Positions 10,031 through 19,496 of a stretch of 64,000 nt of DNA are shown piece after piece. The position numbers and the translations under genes are program-made. The stretch is from Rhodospirillales bacterium (lineage in GTDB: Bacteria; Pseudomonadota; Alphaproteobacteria; SP197). The notes under the pieces are model-generated. The model did no database searches, had not been told where the DNA came from, and saw only the letters and a list, made by a program, of their open reading frames with translations. Every line of letters begins with the position of its first letter. Position 1 is the stretch's first letter. Where the stretch lies: assembly GCA_014323865.1 (NCBI GenBank), contig JACONG010000016.1:732523-796522 (forward strand). Direction: 5' to 3'.

Positions 10031-10228
10031 TCAGCCGTTCGGCAGCAGACGCTTGATCATCGGGGTATCCACTGCCGCCACCGTGGTCGTACCACGGGTG
10101 CCGCGGATGAAACGCTTGGTGCGGCGGCGCATGAAGTGGCGCTTGCCGGCATGGTTGCGCTTCAGCTTGCCGCTGCCGGTGAAGGAAAAGCGCTTCTTCA
10201 CCGAACTCTTTGATTTCAGCTTCGGCAT
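10031..10228 (-). CDS. rpmI: 50S ribosomal protein L35
   Basis: This 65-residue, very basic protein begins [21 protein letters not shown] and ends ...MIKRLLPNG. It matches the alphaproteobacterial L35 pattern. A longer upstream reading lacks L35 similarity, so the ATG at 10228 is chosen. It lies between infC and rplT in the conserved order. Confidence 0.97.
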   Translation of the reverse strand: MPKLKSKSSVKKRFSFTGSGKLKRNHAGKRHFMRRRTKRFIRGTRGTTTVAAVDTPMIKRLLPNG

Positions 10229-10278
10229 GGATCCATCCGAACGTCATTGTTGACAAAAATCGGCACCAGGAATGGGCA

Positions 10279-10296
10279 CCGGGCGTCACCGCCCGG
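10279..10296. other. Perfect 7-bp GC hairpin in rpmI leader
   Basis: CCGGGCG, a four-base loop, then CGCCCGG lies in the 145-bp gap between infC and rpmI. The gap also holds TATGCAAGGG twice (10330-10339 and 10345-10354). There is no T-run on the minus strand, so a terminator is unlikely. A structured leader used for L20 autoregulation is possible but unproven. Confidence 0.35.
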
Positions 10297-10373
10297 AACA
10301 GGGCGTGCGTTATATCCGTGCCCCAACCGTTATGCAAGGGCCGCTATGCAAGGGGGCGTACGACCGGACATGG

Positions 10374-10913
10374 CTACTTCGGTGCCATCACCATGATCAT
10401 CTGACGGCCTTCCATCTTGGGCATCGATTCGACCTTGGCGATCTCATCAGAATCGTCCCGGATACGCTCCAGGAGCCGCCGGCCTATCTCGGGATGGGCC
10501 AGTTCGCGCCCGCGGAAGCGGATCGTGACCTTCACCTTGTCGCCCTCACCCAGAAACTTGTTCATCGCACGCATTTTCACGTCGTAGTCGTGATCGTCGA
10601 TGCTCGGCCGCATCTTGACCTCCTTGACGTCGAAGGTCTTCTGGCGCTTGCGCGCCTCGTTCGCCTTCTTCTGCGCCTCGTACTTGTACTTGCCGTAATC
10701 AAGCAGCTTGCAGACCGGCGGGTCGGCGTTGGGCGAGACCTCGACCAGATCGAGACCCGAATCCTCGGCCGCGCGAAGTGCGGCCTGGATGTTGACAACT
10801 CCGACCTGCGAACCGTCGGCGCCGATCAGGCGCACCTGCGGTACATGGATGTCCTCGTTGGCGCGCGGCCCGGTCTTCTCGGGCGGCGCCATGCTTTGTC
10901 TTGGACGGGCTAT
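10374..10913 (-). CDS. infC: Translation initiation factor IF-3 with apparent AUA start
   Basis: This 179-residue IF-3 has an N-terminal domain ([19 protein letters not shown]), a linker ([16 protein letters not shown]) and a C-terminal domain ([18 protein letters not shown]). No ATG is well placed. A perfect AGGAGG sits seven bases before an ATA codon at 10911-10913, giving the expected [17 protein letters not shown]-terminus. The first ATG is seven codons later with no ribosome site. IF-3 genes are known for rare start codons (AUU, AUC, AUA) that make their own translation IF-3-sensitive. Confidence 0.95.
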   Translation of the reverse strand: MARPRQSMAPPEKTGPRANEDIHVPQVRLIGADGSQVGVVNIQAALRAAEDSGLDLVEVSPNADPPVCKLLDYGKYKYEAQKKANEARKRQKTFDVKEVKMRPSIDDHDYDVKMRAMNKFLGEGDKVKVTIRFRGRELAHPEIGRRLLERIRDDSDEIAKVESMPKMEGRQMIMVMAPK

Positions 10914-10920
10914 GTACTGA

Positions 10921-10926
10921 CCTCCT
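10921..10926 (-). promoter_or_regulatory. Shine-Dalgarno deciding the infC AUA start
   Basis: AGGAGG on the minus strand is spaced seven bases from ATA and 28 from the first ATG. This spacing selects the non-canonical start and supports discrimination by IF-3 as autoregulation. Confidence 0.7.
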
Positions 10927-10947
10927 TTTGCTGGCAGCCGAGACGTA

Positions 10948-12885
10948 TCACGCCGGCGGCTGCGATTCGGTTGCGAGTCTATGAATGGCGTCGTCAAGTG
11001 CAAGGGATTGCTGTTCCTTGCTGCCGAGGCGGCGAATCGACACCGTCTCTTCCTCGGCCTCTCTCTTCCCTACGGCGATGATCACGGGGACCTTCGCCAT
11101 CGAGTGCAGACGCACCTTGTAGCCAATCTTGTCGGCGCTCGTGTCAAGGACACCATGCAATCCGGCCTTGGCCAGCTTTGCATGGACTTCGGTGGCATAG
11201 GCGTCGGCCTCGTTCGTGACCGTCGCCACGGCGAACTGCACCGGTGCCAGCCAGAGCGGGAAGTTTCCGGCGTAATGCTCGATCAGCACCGCCAGAAACC
11301 GCTCGAACGAGCCGAGGATCGCGCGATGCAGCATGACCGGGCGCTTCCTGTCGCCGCTCTCGGCGACGTAGCTCGCATCGAGTCGCTCAGGCAGCACGAA
11401 GTCGACCTGCAGGGTGCCGCACTGCCAGTCACGACCGATCGCGTCGCGCAGTACGAACTCCAGCTTCGGCCCGTAGAAGGCGCCCTCACCCGGATTGAGC
11501 TCGAGATTGAGACCCGCAGCATCGGCCGCCGCCTTGAGTGCGCCTTCGGACTGATCCCAAACCGAATCGTCGCCGGCGCGCACCTCGGGCCGGTCGGAAA
11601 ACTTCACGACAAAGTCGTCGAAACCGAGATCGCGATAGATTGAGGCCAGAAGCTCGCAGAAACGAATCGTCTCCGACGTGATCTGTTCCTCGGTGCAGAA
11701 GATGTGGGCATCGTCCTGCGTGAACGAGCGCACGCGCATCAGGCCGTGGAGCGCGCCCGAGGGCTCGTAGCGCAGGCACGAACCGAACTCGGCCATGCGT
11801 AGCGGCAGGTCGCGGTAGCTCTTGATACCCTGCCGGAAGATCTGCACGTGGCAGGGACAGTTCATCGGCTTCATCGCCCAGATGCGCTCGTCCTCGGTCT
11901 GGGCCGTAAACATGTTCTCGCGGAACTTCTCCCAGTGGCCCGAGGCCTCCCAAAGGCTGCGGTCGACCATCTGAGGCGTGTTGACCTCCTTGTAGTCCGC
12001 CGCATCAAGCCGGCGGCGCATGTAATTCTGTACCGTCTGGTAGAGACGCCAGCCGTTTGGGTGCCAAAACGTCGAGCCGACGGCCTCGTCCTGGAAATGG
12101 AACAGGTCCATCTCGCGGCCGAGCCGGCGGTGGTCGCGCTTCTCGGCCTCCTCCAGCCGCGTCAGGTGGGCCTGCAACTGCTTCTTGTCGAGCCAGGCCG
12201 TGCCGTAGACGCGTTGCAGCATCTCGTTGCGGCTGTCGCCGCGCCAGTAGGCACCGGCCAGCTTCATGAGTTTGAAGGCCTGAGGCAGCTTGCCCGTGGA
12301 CGGCAGGTGCGGTCCGCGGCAGAGGTCGATCCAGTCGCCCTGGCGATAGAGCGTGATCGTCTCGCCCGCCGGCAGATCGCGGATGATCTCGGCCTTGTAG
12401 TGCTCGCCGATGCTCTCGAAGAAGGCTGCAGCCTCGTCGCGGTCCCAGACCTCGCGCGTGATCGGCTCGTCGCGCTGGACGATCTCGGCCATGCGCTTTT
12501 CCATAGCCTCGAGGTCATCGGGCGTGAACGGCTTGGAACGCGAGAAATCGTAATAGAAGCCGTCCTCGATTACCGGGCCGATCGTGATCTCAACGTCGGG
12601 AAAGAGTTCCTTGGTGGCCTGGGCCAGGACATGGGCGGCATCGTGCCGGACGAGCTCCAGCGCTTCATCCGACCTTGCCGTGATGATTTCGAGGTTGGCG
12701 TCGTGTTCGATCTCGCGATCGAGATCCCACAATTCGCCGTCGACCTTGACCGCGAGCGCGGCCTTGGCGAGCCCGGCACCGATCGAGGCAGCCACATCCG
12801 CACCGGTGGTCGTGGCGTGAAACACACGCACGGAGCCATCGGGCAGTGTGATCGCCACAGTGGCGGCTTGCGCTTCGGCGCTCAT
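10948..12885 (-). CDS. thrS: Threonyl-tRNA synthetase
   Basis: This 645-residue class II synthetase has a TGS domain at 8-70 and an editing domain with [10 protein letters not shown] (HxxxH) near 83. The catalytic core carries the zinc site ([10 protein letters not shown] and downstream His) and motif 3 region ([13 protein letters not shown]), with an anticodon-binding domain over the last 110 residues. It precedes infC by 34 bp, a frequent arrangement. Confidence 0.98.
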   Translation of the reverse strand: MSAEAQAATVAITLPDGSVRVFHATTTGADVAASIGAGLAKAALAVKVDGELWDLDREIEHDANLEIITARSDEALELVRHDAAHVLAQATKELFPDVEITIGPVIEDGFYYDFSRSKPFTPDDLEAMEKRMAEIVQRDEPITREVWDRDEAAAFFESIGEHYKAEIIRDLPAGETITLYRQGDWIDLCRGPHLPSTGKLPQAFKLMKLAGAYWRGDSRNEMLQRVYGTAWLDKKQLQAHLTRLEEAEKRDHRRLGREMDLFHFQDEAVGSTFWHPNGWRLYQTVQNYMRRRLDAADYKEVNTPQMVDRSLWEASGHWEKFRENMFTAQTEDERIWAMKPMNCPCHVQIFRQGIKSYRDLPLRMAEFGSCLRYEPSGALHGLMRVRSFTQDDAHIFCTEEQITSETIRFCELLASIYRDLGFDDFVVKFSDRPEVRAGDDSVWDQSEGALKAAADAAGLNLELNPGEGAFYGPKLEFVLRDAIGRDWQCGTLQVDFVLPERLDASYVAESGDRKRPVMLHRAILGSFERFLAVLIEHYAGNFPLWLAPVQFAVATVTNEADAYATEVHAKLAKAGLHGVLDTSADKIGYKVRLHSMAKVPVIIAVGKREAEEETVSIRRLGSKEQQSLALDDAIHRLATESQPPA

Positions 12886-12967
12886 GATCGGTCAACTCCA
12901 GTTTGGGGTCGGGTTTGGATAGAGGCCCGTCTCGGGCGCGCGCAACCTAGTGAGGCGTGGTCCGGTG

Positions 12968-13894
12968 TCAAGCCAGCGCCTGCCGTGTGGCATGTGCCAC
13001 CTCATCCACGCTGAGGTCGCCAAGGTCGTGACGTTGCAGCACCGCGACCGATCGACCACGAGGCGCGCTCAGCGCCGGGTCGGACACGCGGGAGAACAGC
13101 ACCACCGACGGACATCCCGCCGTGGCGGCGAGGTGCATCGGTCCGGTGTCATTACCCACGGCCAGTCGCGCGCCCCGGGCGAGCTCCGCAATCTGCTCGA
13201 AGCCGGTCTGGCCGCAGAGATCGACGACATCGCCGCAGATTGTCTTGATCACCTCGACCACCTCGCGCTCGGCGGGGCCTCCGATCACGACCGATCGAAG
13301 GCCCAGCCCCTTCAGGCGATGGCACAACTCGCCGTAGCGTTCGGCAGGCCAGCGTTTTTCCGTCCTGTGCGGCGCGCTGCCGGGGACGACCAGCGCATGG
13401 TCCTGCGGCAGGTCGAAACCGGAGACATCGGCCGTCACCATCGAGAGATCGGGCGGCGGGACGTCATCGATGCCTGCCATGCGGAGCTGATCGGCCTGCC
13501 GCTCGACCGTGTGCATGGCATCGCGCTTCGGGTTGGCCTGGGGGTGGGAACAGCCCCGCGCGATGCCCGACCACTGCGGTCGCGGCCGCTTGAAGAGGCG
13601 GTGGTAGGCGCATGAACGGTCCGAGGTCTGCAGGTCGTAGACGCGATCGAAGCGGCCCTCGTTGAGCCGCCGGCCGAGCTCCCGAACGGCGCCGACCTGC
13701 CACCAGCCCGGCTTCTCGTCGAGCCAGATCTCATCGAACCAACCTCCCGCCCGCGCCAGGCTCTCATAGGGTGCCGTGGTCAGGAGGACGATATGGGCAT
13801 CCCCGTGGTGCTCGCGGATCGCCCGAAACGGGCCCGAGGACAGGACGACGTCGCCCAGCGCACCGAGCCGGATCACGAGCACCCGGGCGATCAT
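12968..13894 (-). CDS. Glycosyltransferase family 9 (heptosyltransferase-like)
   Basis: This 308-residue protein starts MIARVLVIRLGALGDVVLSSGP, the typical GT9 N-terminus. It contains LVVPGSAPHRTEKRWPAERYGEL and the nucleotide-binding end AVGNDTGPMHLAAT. GT9 enzymes transfer ADP-heptose or related sugars onto lipopolysaccharide core at the inner membrane. The ATG at 13894 overlaps the stop of the GT4 gene (ATGA), which fixes the start and indicates coupled synthesis. Donor and acceptor cannot be told from sequence. Confidence 0.9.
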   Translation of the reverse strand: MIARVLVIRLGALGDVVLSSGPFRAIREHHGDAHIVLLTTAPYESLARAGGWFDEIWLDEKPGWWQVGAVRELGRRLNEGRFDRVYDLQTSDRSCAYHRLFKRPRPQWSGIARGCSHPQANPKRDAMHTVERQADQLRMAGIDDVPPPDLSMVTADVSGFDLPQDHALVVPGSAPHRTEKRWPAERYGELCHRLKGLGLRSVVIGGPAEREVVEVIKTICGDVVDLCGQTGFEQIAELARGARLAVGNDTGPMHLAATAGCPSVVLFSRVSDPALSAPRGRSVAVLQRHDLGDLSVDEVAHATRQALA

Positions 13895-15042
13895 CGCCAG
13901 GCAACCAACTCCCGATAGACATCGAGAGTTGCCGCGCACATGGCGGTCCGGCTGAAGCGTTCGACCGCGCGGGCGCGCGCCACGGCCGCCAGCTTGACGC
14001 GGGCCTCCTCGTCGAGATCGAGACCGGCCGCAACCGCCTGGGCGAGTGCGGAGGGATCGTTGGGCCGGACGAGCCAGCCGGTCGCGCCCGGCTCCACGGT
14101 TTCCTGTGCACCGCCGTGATTGGTCGCAACCACCGGAACGCCCATGGCCTGGGCCTCGACGACGGTGCGCCCGAACCCCTCCGGTTCGATCGAGGCGGAG
14201 ACGACGACATCTGCGAGACGATAGGCCGCCGGCATGTCCTGGGCGCCGTCGATCAGGACGACACGGCCCTCAAGCCCGCGTTCGGTGATCGCCTTCTCAA
14301 GCTGGCGCCGGAGGCCTTTGCGCCCGGCACCGACGCCCACCAGAAGGCAGATCGCATCCCGTTCCAGCAGCGCCATCGCCTCGATCATGACGTGCTGGCC
14401 CTTCCAGCGTGCCAGACGGCCCGGCAGCATGACGATCGGCACGCCGTCGGGCAGGTTCCAGCGCGCCGCGAGACTCGCGATGCGCTCGGAACTGACCGCG
14501 GCGGGGTTGAAGGTCACGACATCAATGCCACGATGGATGCGACGCAGGCGATCGTCGCCGATACCATAGTTCTCTCGCACATGGGTCGCGACGTAGTCGG
14601 AGATCGCGATGACACGATCGCCCTTGGCCATGACCGCGTTGTAGGCCTTCTTGATGCCGTTCGAGATGTTGTAGGGCGCGTGGAAGGTCGTGACGAAGGG
14701 AATGCCGGTGCGCCGCGCGGCCTTCAGTGCCGACCATGCGGGCGCGCGCGAGCGGACATGGATCAGATCGACGCCCTGGTCCCGGATGATGTCGGCGAGG
14801 CGACTGGCGTTGCGTTGGATCGTCAGCGGGGACTTCGAGGCCACACCCATCGGAATGTGGGTCGCCTTGGTGCGCAGCAACTCCGGTTCCAGATCGCCGC
14901 CCTCGGAAACCGCAAGGGCGCGGCCGCCGGCAGCGATGATCGCACGTGACACATCGATCACCGCGCGTTCGGCACCGCCCATCTCGAGACGTGGGATCAC
15001 CTGGAGGATCGCAGGACCGCGGACTTCCGCTTCGTCATTCAT
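13891..15042 (-). CDS. Glycosyltransferase family 4
   Basis: This 383-residue GT-B fold enzyme has an N-terminal acceptor domain (PRLEMGGAERAVIDVSRAI) and a C-terminal nucleotide-sugar domain with MLPGRLARWKGQHVMIEA and the EPEGFGRTVVEAQAMGVPVVAT motif carrying the conserved EX7E. It is probably involved in lipopolysaccharide or capsule core assembly with the coupled GT9 gene. It is divergently arranged to the hydrolase gene, with about 45 bp between starts. Confidence 0.9.
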   Translation of the reverse strand: MNDEAEVRGPAILQVIPRLEMGGAERAVIDVSRAIIAAGGRALAVSEGGDLEPELLRTKATHIPMGVASKSPLTIQRNASRLADIIRDQGVDLIHVRSRAPAWSALKAARRTGIPFVTTFHAPYNISNGIKKAYNAVMAKGDRVIAISDYVATHVRENYGIGDDRLRRIHRGIDVVTFNPAAVSSERIASLAARWNLPDGVPIVMLPGRLARWKGQHVMIEAMALLERDAICLLVGVGAGRKGLRRQLEKAITERGLEGRVVLIDGAQDMPAAYRLADVVVSASIEPEGFGRTVVEAQAMGVPVVATNHGGAQETVEPGATGWLVRPNDPSALAQAVAAGLDLDEEARVKLAAVARARAVERFSRTAMCAATLDVYRELVAWR

Positions 15043-15086
15043 GGTATGAGAGGTTCATCCTTCCACCTTCATGGACCCTATACTCC

Positions 15087-15848
15087 ATGTCTCAGGCCGA
15101 CACGACCGCACAATGGTTCGACCACCCCTCGGGCTACCGGCTCGCCTGCAATGTCGTTCCGGGCAGCGGAACGGGCGTGGTATTTCTGGGCGGCTATGCC
15201 TCGGACATGACCGGCACCAAGGCGACCTTCCTCGATCAGTGGTGCCGGGAGCGCGGCTGCCCCTATCTGCGTTTCGACTACCGCGGCCACGGCCAGTCCG
15301 ACGGCACCTTCGAGGATGGCACCATCGGTGCCTGGTCCGATGATGCACTGGCCGTGTTCGATGCCATGACCGAAGGGCCGCAGGTGCTGGTCGGCTCCAG
15401 CATGGGCGGATGGATCATGCTCAATCTGGCGCTGAAGCGGCCCGAGCGTATCGCGGGTCTGGTCGGGATCGCCGCGGCCCCTGATTTCAGCCAGGGTATC
15501 TGGTGGAATCTCAGCGACGAACAGCGTGAGACCGTCATGCGCGAGGGCGGAATCACGCTCGATGAGGGCGGCAGCAACTACGGCTTCAGCCGCGCCTTCT
15601 TCGAGGACGGCCGCGACCACCTGCGCCTGCAGGGCCCGCTCGCCCTCGATTCCCCTGTCCGCCTGCTCCAGGGCATGCGGGACGACGCCGTGCCGTGGGA
15701 GACCGCTCTCACAATCGCCCGCTGCCTGACGACCGACGATGTCGTCGTCGATCTAGTCAAGGACGGCGACCACCGTCTGTCGAGGGATGAGGATCTGGCG
15801 CGGCTGGGACGGACGATCGCGGAAACGCTCGACCGTCAAGAATCCTGA
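15087..15848 (+). CDS. Alpha/beta hydrolase
   Basis: This 253-residue single-domain hydrolase has oxyanion-region GGYASDM, nucleophile elbow GSSMGGW (Ser near residue 110), acid in MRDDAVPWE and catalytic His in DGDHRLSR near the end. It resembles the ABHD10-type thioesterase group, but the substrate is unknown. ATG 15087 is chosen because homology begins there (QWFDHPSGYRLA). Its 3' end overlaps the convergent SDR gene by 13 bp. Confidence 0.85.
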   Translation: MSQADTTAQWFDHPSGYRLACNVVPGSGTGVVFLGGYASDMTGTKATFLDQWCRERGCPYLRFDYRGHGQSDGTFEDGTIGAWSDDALAVFDAMTEGPQVLVGSSMGGWIMLNLALKRPERIAGLVGIAAAPDFSQGIWWNLSDEQRETVMREGGITLDEGGSNYGFSRAFFEDGRDHLRLQGPLALDSPVRLLQGMRDDAVPWETALTIARCLTTDDVVVDLVKDGDHRLSRDEDLARLGRTIAETLDRQES

Positions 15849-16711
15849 GCGGCCAGGTCAGCGGCCATGCCCAAGCGGTAGCTCGGATGCCTCAGCACCA
15901 CGCCCAGCTCGTCCTTGATGCGGTCGTTCCGCACCCGCTTGCTGTCGGCATAGAAGCTCTTCGCCATGTCTGACAGCTCGGCCTCCTCGAACGGGATCGG
16001 CTCGGGCGGTTTCACACCCAGCAGCTCGCAGGCATAACCGACCACCTTGTCGGGCGCTTCGGGTTCGTCGTCGCAGAGGTTGTAGGCGGCACCGGGATTG
16101 GGCCGGTCCATCGAGGCGCGCAGGACCTGGACGATGTCGTCGACATGGATACGCGAGAAAACCTGGCCCGGCTTGACGATGCGCCGGGCGCGGCCCTCGC
16201 GCACCTGCTCCAGCACGCCACGACCGGGTCCGTAAATGCCTGCCAGGCGGAAGATGTGGATCGGCAGGCCGTAGCGTTCGTGCATGACCAGCCAGGCCTC
16301 TTCGGCCGCCACGCGGCGAGCGCTGCGTTCCAGGTTGGGCACCAGCGGTGTCGACTCGTCGATCCAGGCACCGCCGTGATCGCCGTAGACGCCGGTGGTG
16401 GAAAGATAACCGGCCCATTCCAGATTCTCGGAGCGCGACAGAACGCTGGCAAAATGGTCGAGCGGCGGGCAGATGCTCTCATCGCGCGGTGGGATCGAAT
16501 CCATCACATGGGTCACGCCATCAAGAGCGGCAGCAACCTCGGCGCCGGCCTGCGCACCATCGAACACGACGGTATGTATGCCGTCCTTGCGGAGTGCGTC
16601 GGCCTTGTCGGCGGAGCGCACCGTGCCCCTGACATCCCAGCCTTCGCTCTGGAGCGTTCTGGCCAGCGCCAACGCGCTGAAGCCCAGTCCAAAACAAAAC
16701 AACCTCGTCAC
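15836..16711 (-). CDS. NAD(P)-binding SDR-family epimerase-like protein
   Basis: This protein of about 291 residues starts at a GTG (VTRLFCFGLGFSALALA) that overlaps the queG stop (GTGA) and has GGGAGG upstream. The Rossmann glycine motif is GLGFSALA. Family features include YLSTTGVYGDHGG, with Tyr and Gly of an atypical extended SDR, and FRLAGIYGPGRG. It is often found beside queG-like or GST genes in alphaproteobacteria. Substrate unknown. Confidence 0.85.
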   Translation of the reverse strand: MTRLFCFGLGFSALALARTLQSEGWDVRGTVRSADKADALRKDGIHTVVFDGAQAGAEVAAALDGVTHVMDSIPPRDESICPPLDHFASVLSRSENLEWAGYLSTTGVYGDHGGAWIDESTPLVPNLERSARRVAAEEAWLVMHERYGLPIHIFRLAGIYGPGRGVLEQVREGRARRIVKPGQVFSRIHVDDIVQVLRASMDRPNPGAAYNLCDDEPEAPDKVVGYACELLGVKPPEPIPFEEAELSDMAKSFYADSKRVRNDRIKDELGVVLRHPSYRLGMAADLAAQDS

Positions 16712-17859
16712 GCAGCCTCCCGGTCCCATTCGCGCCGCACGGCGGCGTCGGTTTCCCCGTCATAATGCCTCGCACGGTGCGCCGCAAAGGTCGATTCGTC
16801 GACCAGCCGGTCAAGCGCCCAGACCGCCATGGCGCGCACAAGCGCCGAGGTGTCGTCGAGACGCGCGACGACGGCCTCGCGTGCCACCTCACCATGGCTA
16901 TTGCCGAGCGCGATCATGACGTTGCGGACGAAGCGGTCGCGCCCGGTCCGCTTGATCGGGCTGCCGCTGAAGAAGGATCGGAACGCCGCGTCGTCCAGTT
17001 CAGCCAGGTTGGCGAGGCGGGGGGCTGTCAGTTCAGCGCGCGGGAGAAAGGCGGTTTCCCGCGTTACCGCGGCGAACTTGTTCCACGGGCAGACGGCGAG
17101 GCAATCGTCGCAGCCGTAGATGCGGTTGCCCATCGGCACCCGGAACGTGCGATCGATATGACCCTTGTGCTCGATCGTGAGGTAGGAGATGCAGCGCCGG
17201 GGATCGAGCCTGTAGGACTCCGGGAACGCGTCGGTGGGGCAGATGTCCTGGCACGCCCGGCAGGAACCACAGTGGTCGACCTCGGCCGTGGACGGTTCCA
17301 GATCGAGCGTGGTGTAGATCACACCGAGAAAGAGCCAGGAGCCGTGGTCACGCGACACCAGGTTGGTGTGTTTCCCCTGCCAGCCGATCCCGGCACGCTG
17401 GGCCAGCGGCTTTTCCATCACAGGCGCGGTGTCGACAAAGACCTTCATCTCACCGCTTGCGGTCTCGACCAGCCAGCGGGCCAGCTGCTTGAGGCGCTTC
17501 TTGAAGACATCGTGGTAATCGCGGCCGCGTGCGTAGACCGAGATCGTGCCGCAGTCGGATCGTGCAAGATCGTCGAGCGGATCGTGCGCGGGGCCATAGC
17601 TCATTCCGGCGACGATCGCGCTTCGCGCATCCGGCCACAGGTCCTTGGGGCTGCTGCGCGCCGCGACACGATCGGCGAGCCAGCCCATGTCGCCCTGAAA
17701 CTCCGCGGCGAGGAATTGGTCCAGACGGGCCCGCAGCACCGGATCGGTCTCGGCCGAAACGACTCCAAGCGCCGAAAGGCCGAGTTCCTCAGCCTTCTGA
17801 TGGAGACCATTGGACGTGAGAGCTTCTCGGTGCGGGCTCGTATGCGTTGTGGATGTCAC
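16708..17859 (-). CDS. queG: Epoxyqueuosine reductase QueG
   Basis: This 383-residue enzyme has an N-terminal cobalamin-binding DUF1730 region (WPDARSAIVAGMSYGP). It has two 4Fe-4S clusters, CGSCRACQDICPTDAF and CDDCLAVCPWNKF, and a C-terminal HEAT-like repeat. It performs the last step of queuosine synthesis in tRNA and depends on cobalamin. The B12 adenosyltransferase in the window fits a B12-using organism. A few N-terminal residues (MTSTTHTSPHREALT) may precede the true start. Confidence 0.95.
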   Translation of the reverse strand: MTSTTHTSPHREALTSNGLHQKAEELGLSALGVVSAETDPVLRARLDQFLAAEFQGDMGWLADRVAARSSPKDLWPDARSAIVAGMSYGPAHDPLDDLARSDCGTISVYARGRDYHDVFKKRLKQLARWLVETASGEMKVFVDTAPVMEKPLAQRAGIGWQGKHTNLVSRDHGSWLFLGVIYTTLDLEPSTAEVDHCGSCRACQDICPTDAFPESYRLDPRRCISYLTIEHKGHIDRTFRVPMGNRIYGCDDCLAVCPWNKFAAVTRETAFLPRAELTAPRLANLAELDDAAFRSFFSGSPIKRTGRDRFVRNVMIALGNSHGEVAREAVVARLDDTSALVRAMAVWALDRLVDESTFAAHRARHYDGETDAAVRREWDREAA

Positions 17860-17907
17860 GTCGCCGCGCCGTCATGAGAAGCGTTGGATGTGCCGGTTGG
17901 AGCCCTC

Positions 17908-18222
17908 ATGTCGCCACTCTTGCGCAGGATCACAGGCCTTGTCATGACCTGCCTCGTCCTGTCGGCCTGCGCCTGCGGTCAGATCGACCGTTCCGACGGG
18001 TTCGGACCGAAGAATCCGCAAGGCTTGGTCGTCGTCGGCCTGCCCCCGGAGGTTGCCCGCGACTGCTCCACACTCTGGCTGATTTTCTCCCGGGTCGACC
18101 GCGACGAGAGCACACTGCCGGAGCCTTGCGAGGAGGTCCGCAAGCGGAGCGACGAGGCAGTCGTCAACGATCTCAATACAATGAATTCAGAGTCGGTGAC
18201 AGCACACTGCGCACCGACGTAA
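17908..18222 (+). CDS. Small putative lipoprotein
   Basis: MSPLLRRITGLVMTCLVLSACACG shows a short basic N-region, a hydrophobic core and a lipobox (LSAC, Cys near residue 22). A GGAG site lies seven bases before ATG 17908. The mature part of about 80 residues contains VVVGLPPEVARDCSTLWLIF and has no domain I know. The last 25 residues look less natural, so the gene may be shortened by a frameshift. It is divergent from queG. Confidence 0.55.
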   Translation: MSPLLRRITGLVMTCLVLSACACGQIDRSDGFGPKNPQGLVVVGLPPEVARDCSTLWLIFSRVDRDESTLPEPCEEVRKRSDEAVVNDLNTMNSESVTAHCAPT

Positions 18223-18257
18223 CCCCAGCCGCTGCCGTAGGTGTCTGCGTCGGTTGA

Positions 18258-18926
18258 TCAGAAGTCGAGGTCGTCGTAGAGCCTGACCGGGCGCAGGCCC
18301 GGCAAGCGGTCGTCCAGGATGGATTGGAAAGATGGCCGGGACTTGACCCGGGCGTACCAGTCGCGCGCACCCTCCTGGTGGGACCAGGGTACGTCGCCAA
18401 TGTAGTCGATGCAGGAGAACTGCGCTGCCGCCGCGATGTCGGCGAGGCCGAAGCGGTCACCGGCGAGCCAGGTTCGCCGTTCCACAAGCCAGGCAATGTA
18501 GTTCAGGTGAACGCGGACGTTCGCGAGGCCCGCTCGCACCGTTGCCGAGTCCGGTTCGCCGAGGCCCAGGAAACGCTTCCGAACCTTCTCGCCGAAGATG
18601 TTGACCGTCGCCTCGCGGTACATCTTCTCGTCGAACCAGGCCATCAGGCGACGGGTCTCCGCACGCTGCGCGGGCGTGCCGCCCAGCAAGTCAGGCTGCG
18701 GCTGAATCTCCTGCAGATATTCAACAATCGCGCGGCTGTCGGCGAGCTCTGTGCCGTCGGCCTCGATCAGCACCGGCACAGTTCCGGCCGGATTGATCGC
18801 CAGGAACTCCTCACGCCGCTCCCACACGTTCTCGACTGTCAACGCGAAGGGCAGCCCCTTCTCCTTGAGGACGATGCGAACCTTGCGACAGAAGGGAGAG
18901 AGAGGGACGTGATAGAGCTCGCGCAT
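18258..18926 (-). CDS. Glutathione S-transferase family protein
   Basis: This 222-residue protein has an N-terminal thioredoxin fold (MRELYHVPLSPFCRKVRIVLKEKGLPF) and the conserved GTVPVLIEADGTELADS segment contacting glutathione. The C-terminal domain is all-helical, with AGDRFGLADIAAAAQFSCIDY containing the N-capping box. A Ser-Pro-Phe-Cys active loop suggests a Ser/Cys-type GST. Substrate unknown. Confidence 0.88.
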   Translation of the reverse strand: MRELYHVPLSPFCRKVRIVLKEKGLPFALTVENVWERREEFLAINPAGTVPVLIEADGTELADSRAIVEYLQEIQPQPDLLGGTPAQRAETRRLMAWFDEKMYREATVNIFGEKVRKRFLGLGEPDSATVRAGLANVRVHLNYIAWLVERRTWLAGDRFGLADIAAAAQFSCIDYIGDVPWSHQEGARDWYARVKSRPSFQSILDDRLPGLRPVRLYDDLDF

Positions 18927-18989
18927 GGGACGCGTTTAGAGCGGATCGTACCCGAATGGAACCGCATACGGCCTTATCCGGGATGCACG

Positions 18990-19429
18990 AATCCTCACGC
19001 CATGACCCCAAGGCGATGCAGAGCGTGTCTCGGTCGTGGGCCGCCGGCACCGCCTTGAGGTCCATATGGTCGACGTCGAGGCGCAGACGCTGGGTGCCCC
19101 CTGGCACGATCGACACCGACGCCGAGTGCAACGGTGCAGGGCACCGCGGCACCGGACTCGTCCCGCAGAACGAAGTCGTGGCCGGCATCGCTCAGCGCGA
19201 TGACAGACGATCACCGCGCCATATCGGCGATGACGGTCCGCCGGGCGCGCACCGGTAGCTCGACCATCTTCAGGCGCTCGTCGGGTTCGGACCTGGTCAG
19301 CGTCACGGCGAAACTGGACCATCCACGCAATCGGTCCTCAAGTTCAACACTGCGATCGCCTATGCCCAGGTCCCGGGCGCGACACAGCGCTCGACGTGGC
19401 CAGATGATCGCATGTGGACAACAAAGCAC
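18990..19429 (-). pseudogene. Possible decayed gene between GST and gltB
   Basis: The 570-bp gap (18927-19496) has no intact gene. Coding-like segments occur on the minus strand in different frames: LRGWSSFAVTLTRSEPDERL to MAR* (19211-19340), LSDAGHDFVLRDESGAAVPC (about 19100-19180) and VPGGTQRLRLDVDHMDLKAV (about 19030-19100). Together they look like one frameshifted gene, perhaps a secreted protein. I cannot name the family. The rest of the gap shows nothing. Confidence 0.3.
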
Positions 19430-19496
19430 GTGACGGTCAGCACGGTGCGGGACAACTCCGCGGGTGGGAGCGCCGGAATCGCCGACACGGCGGGTC

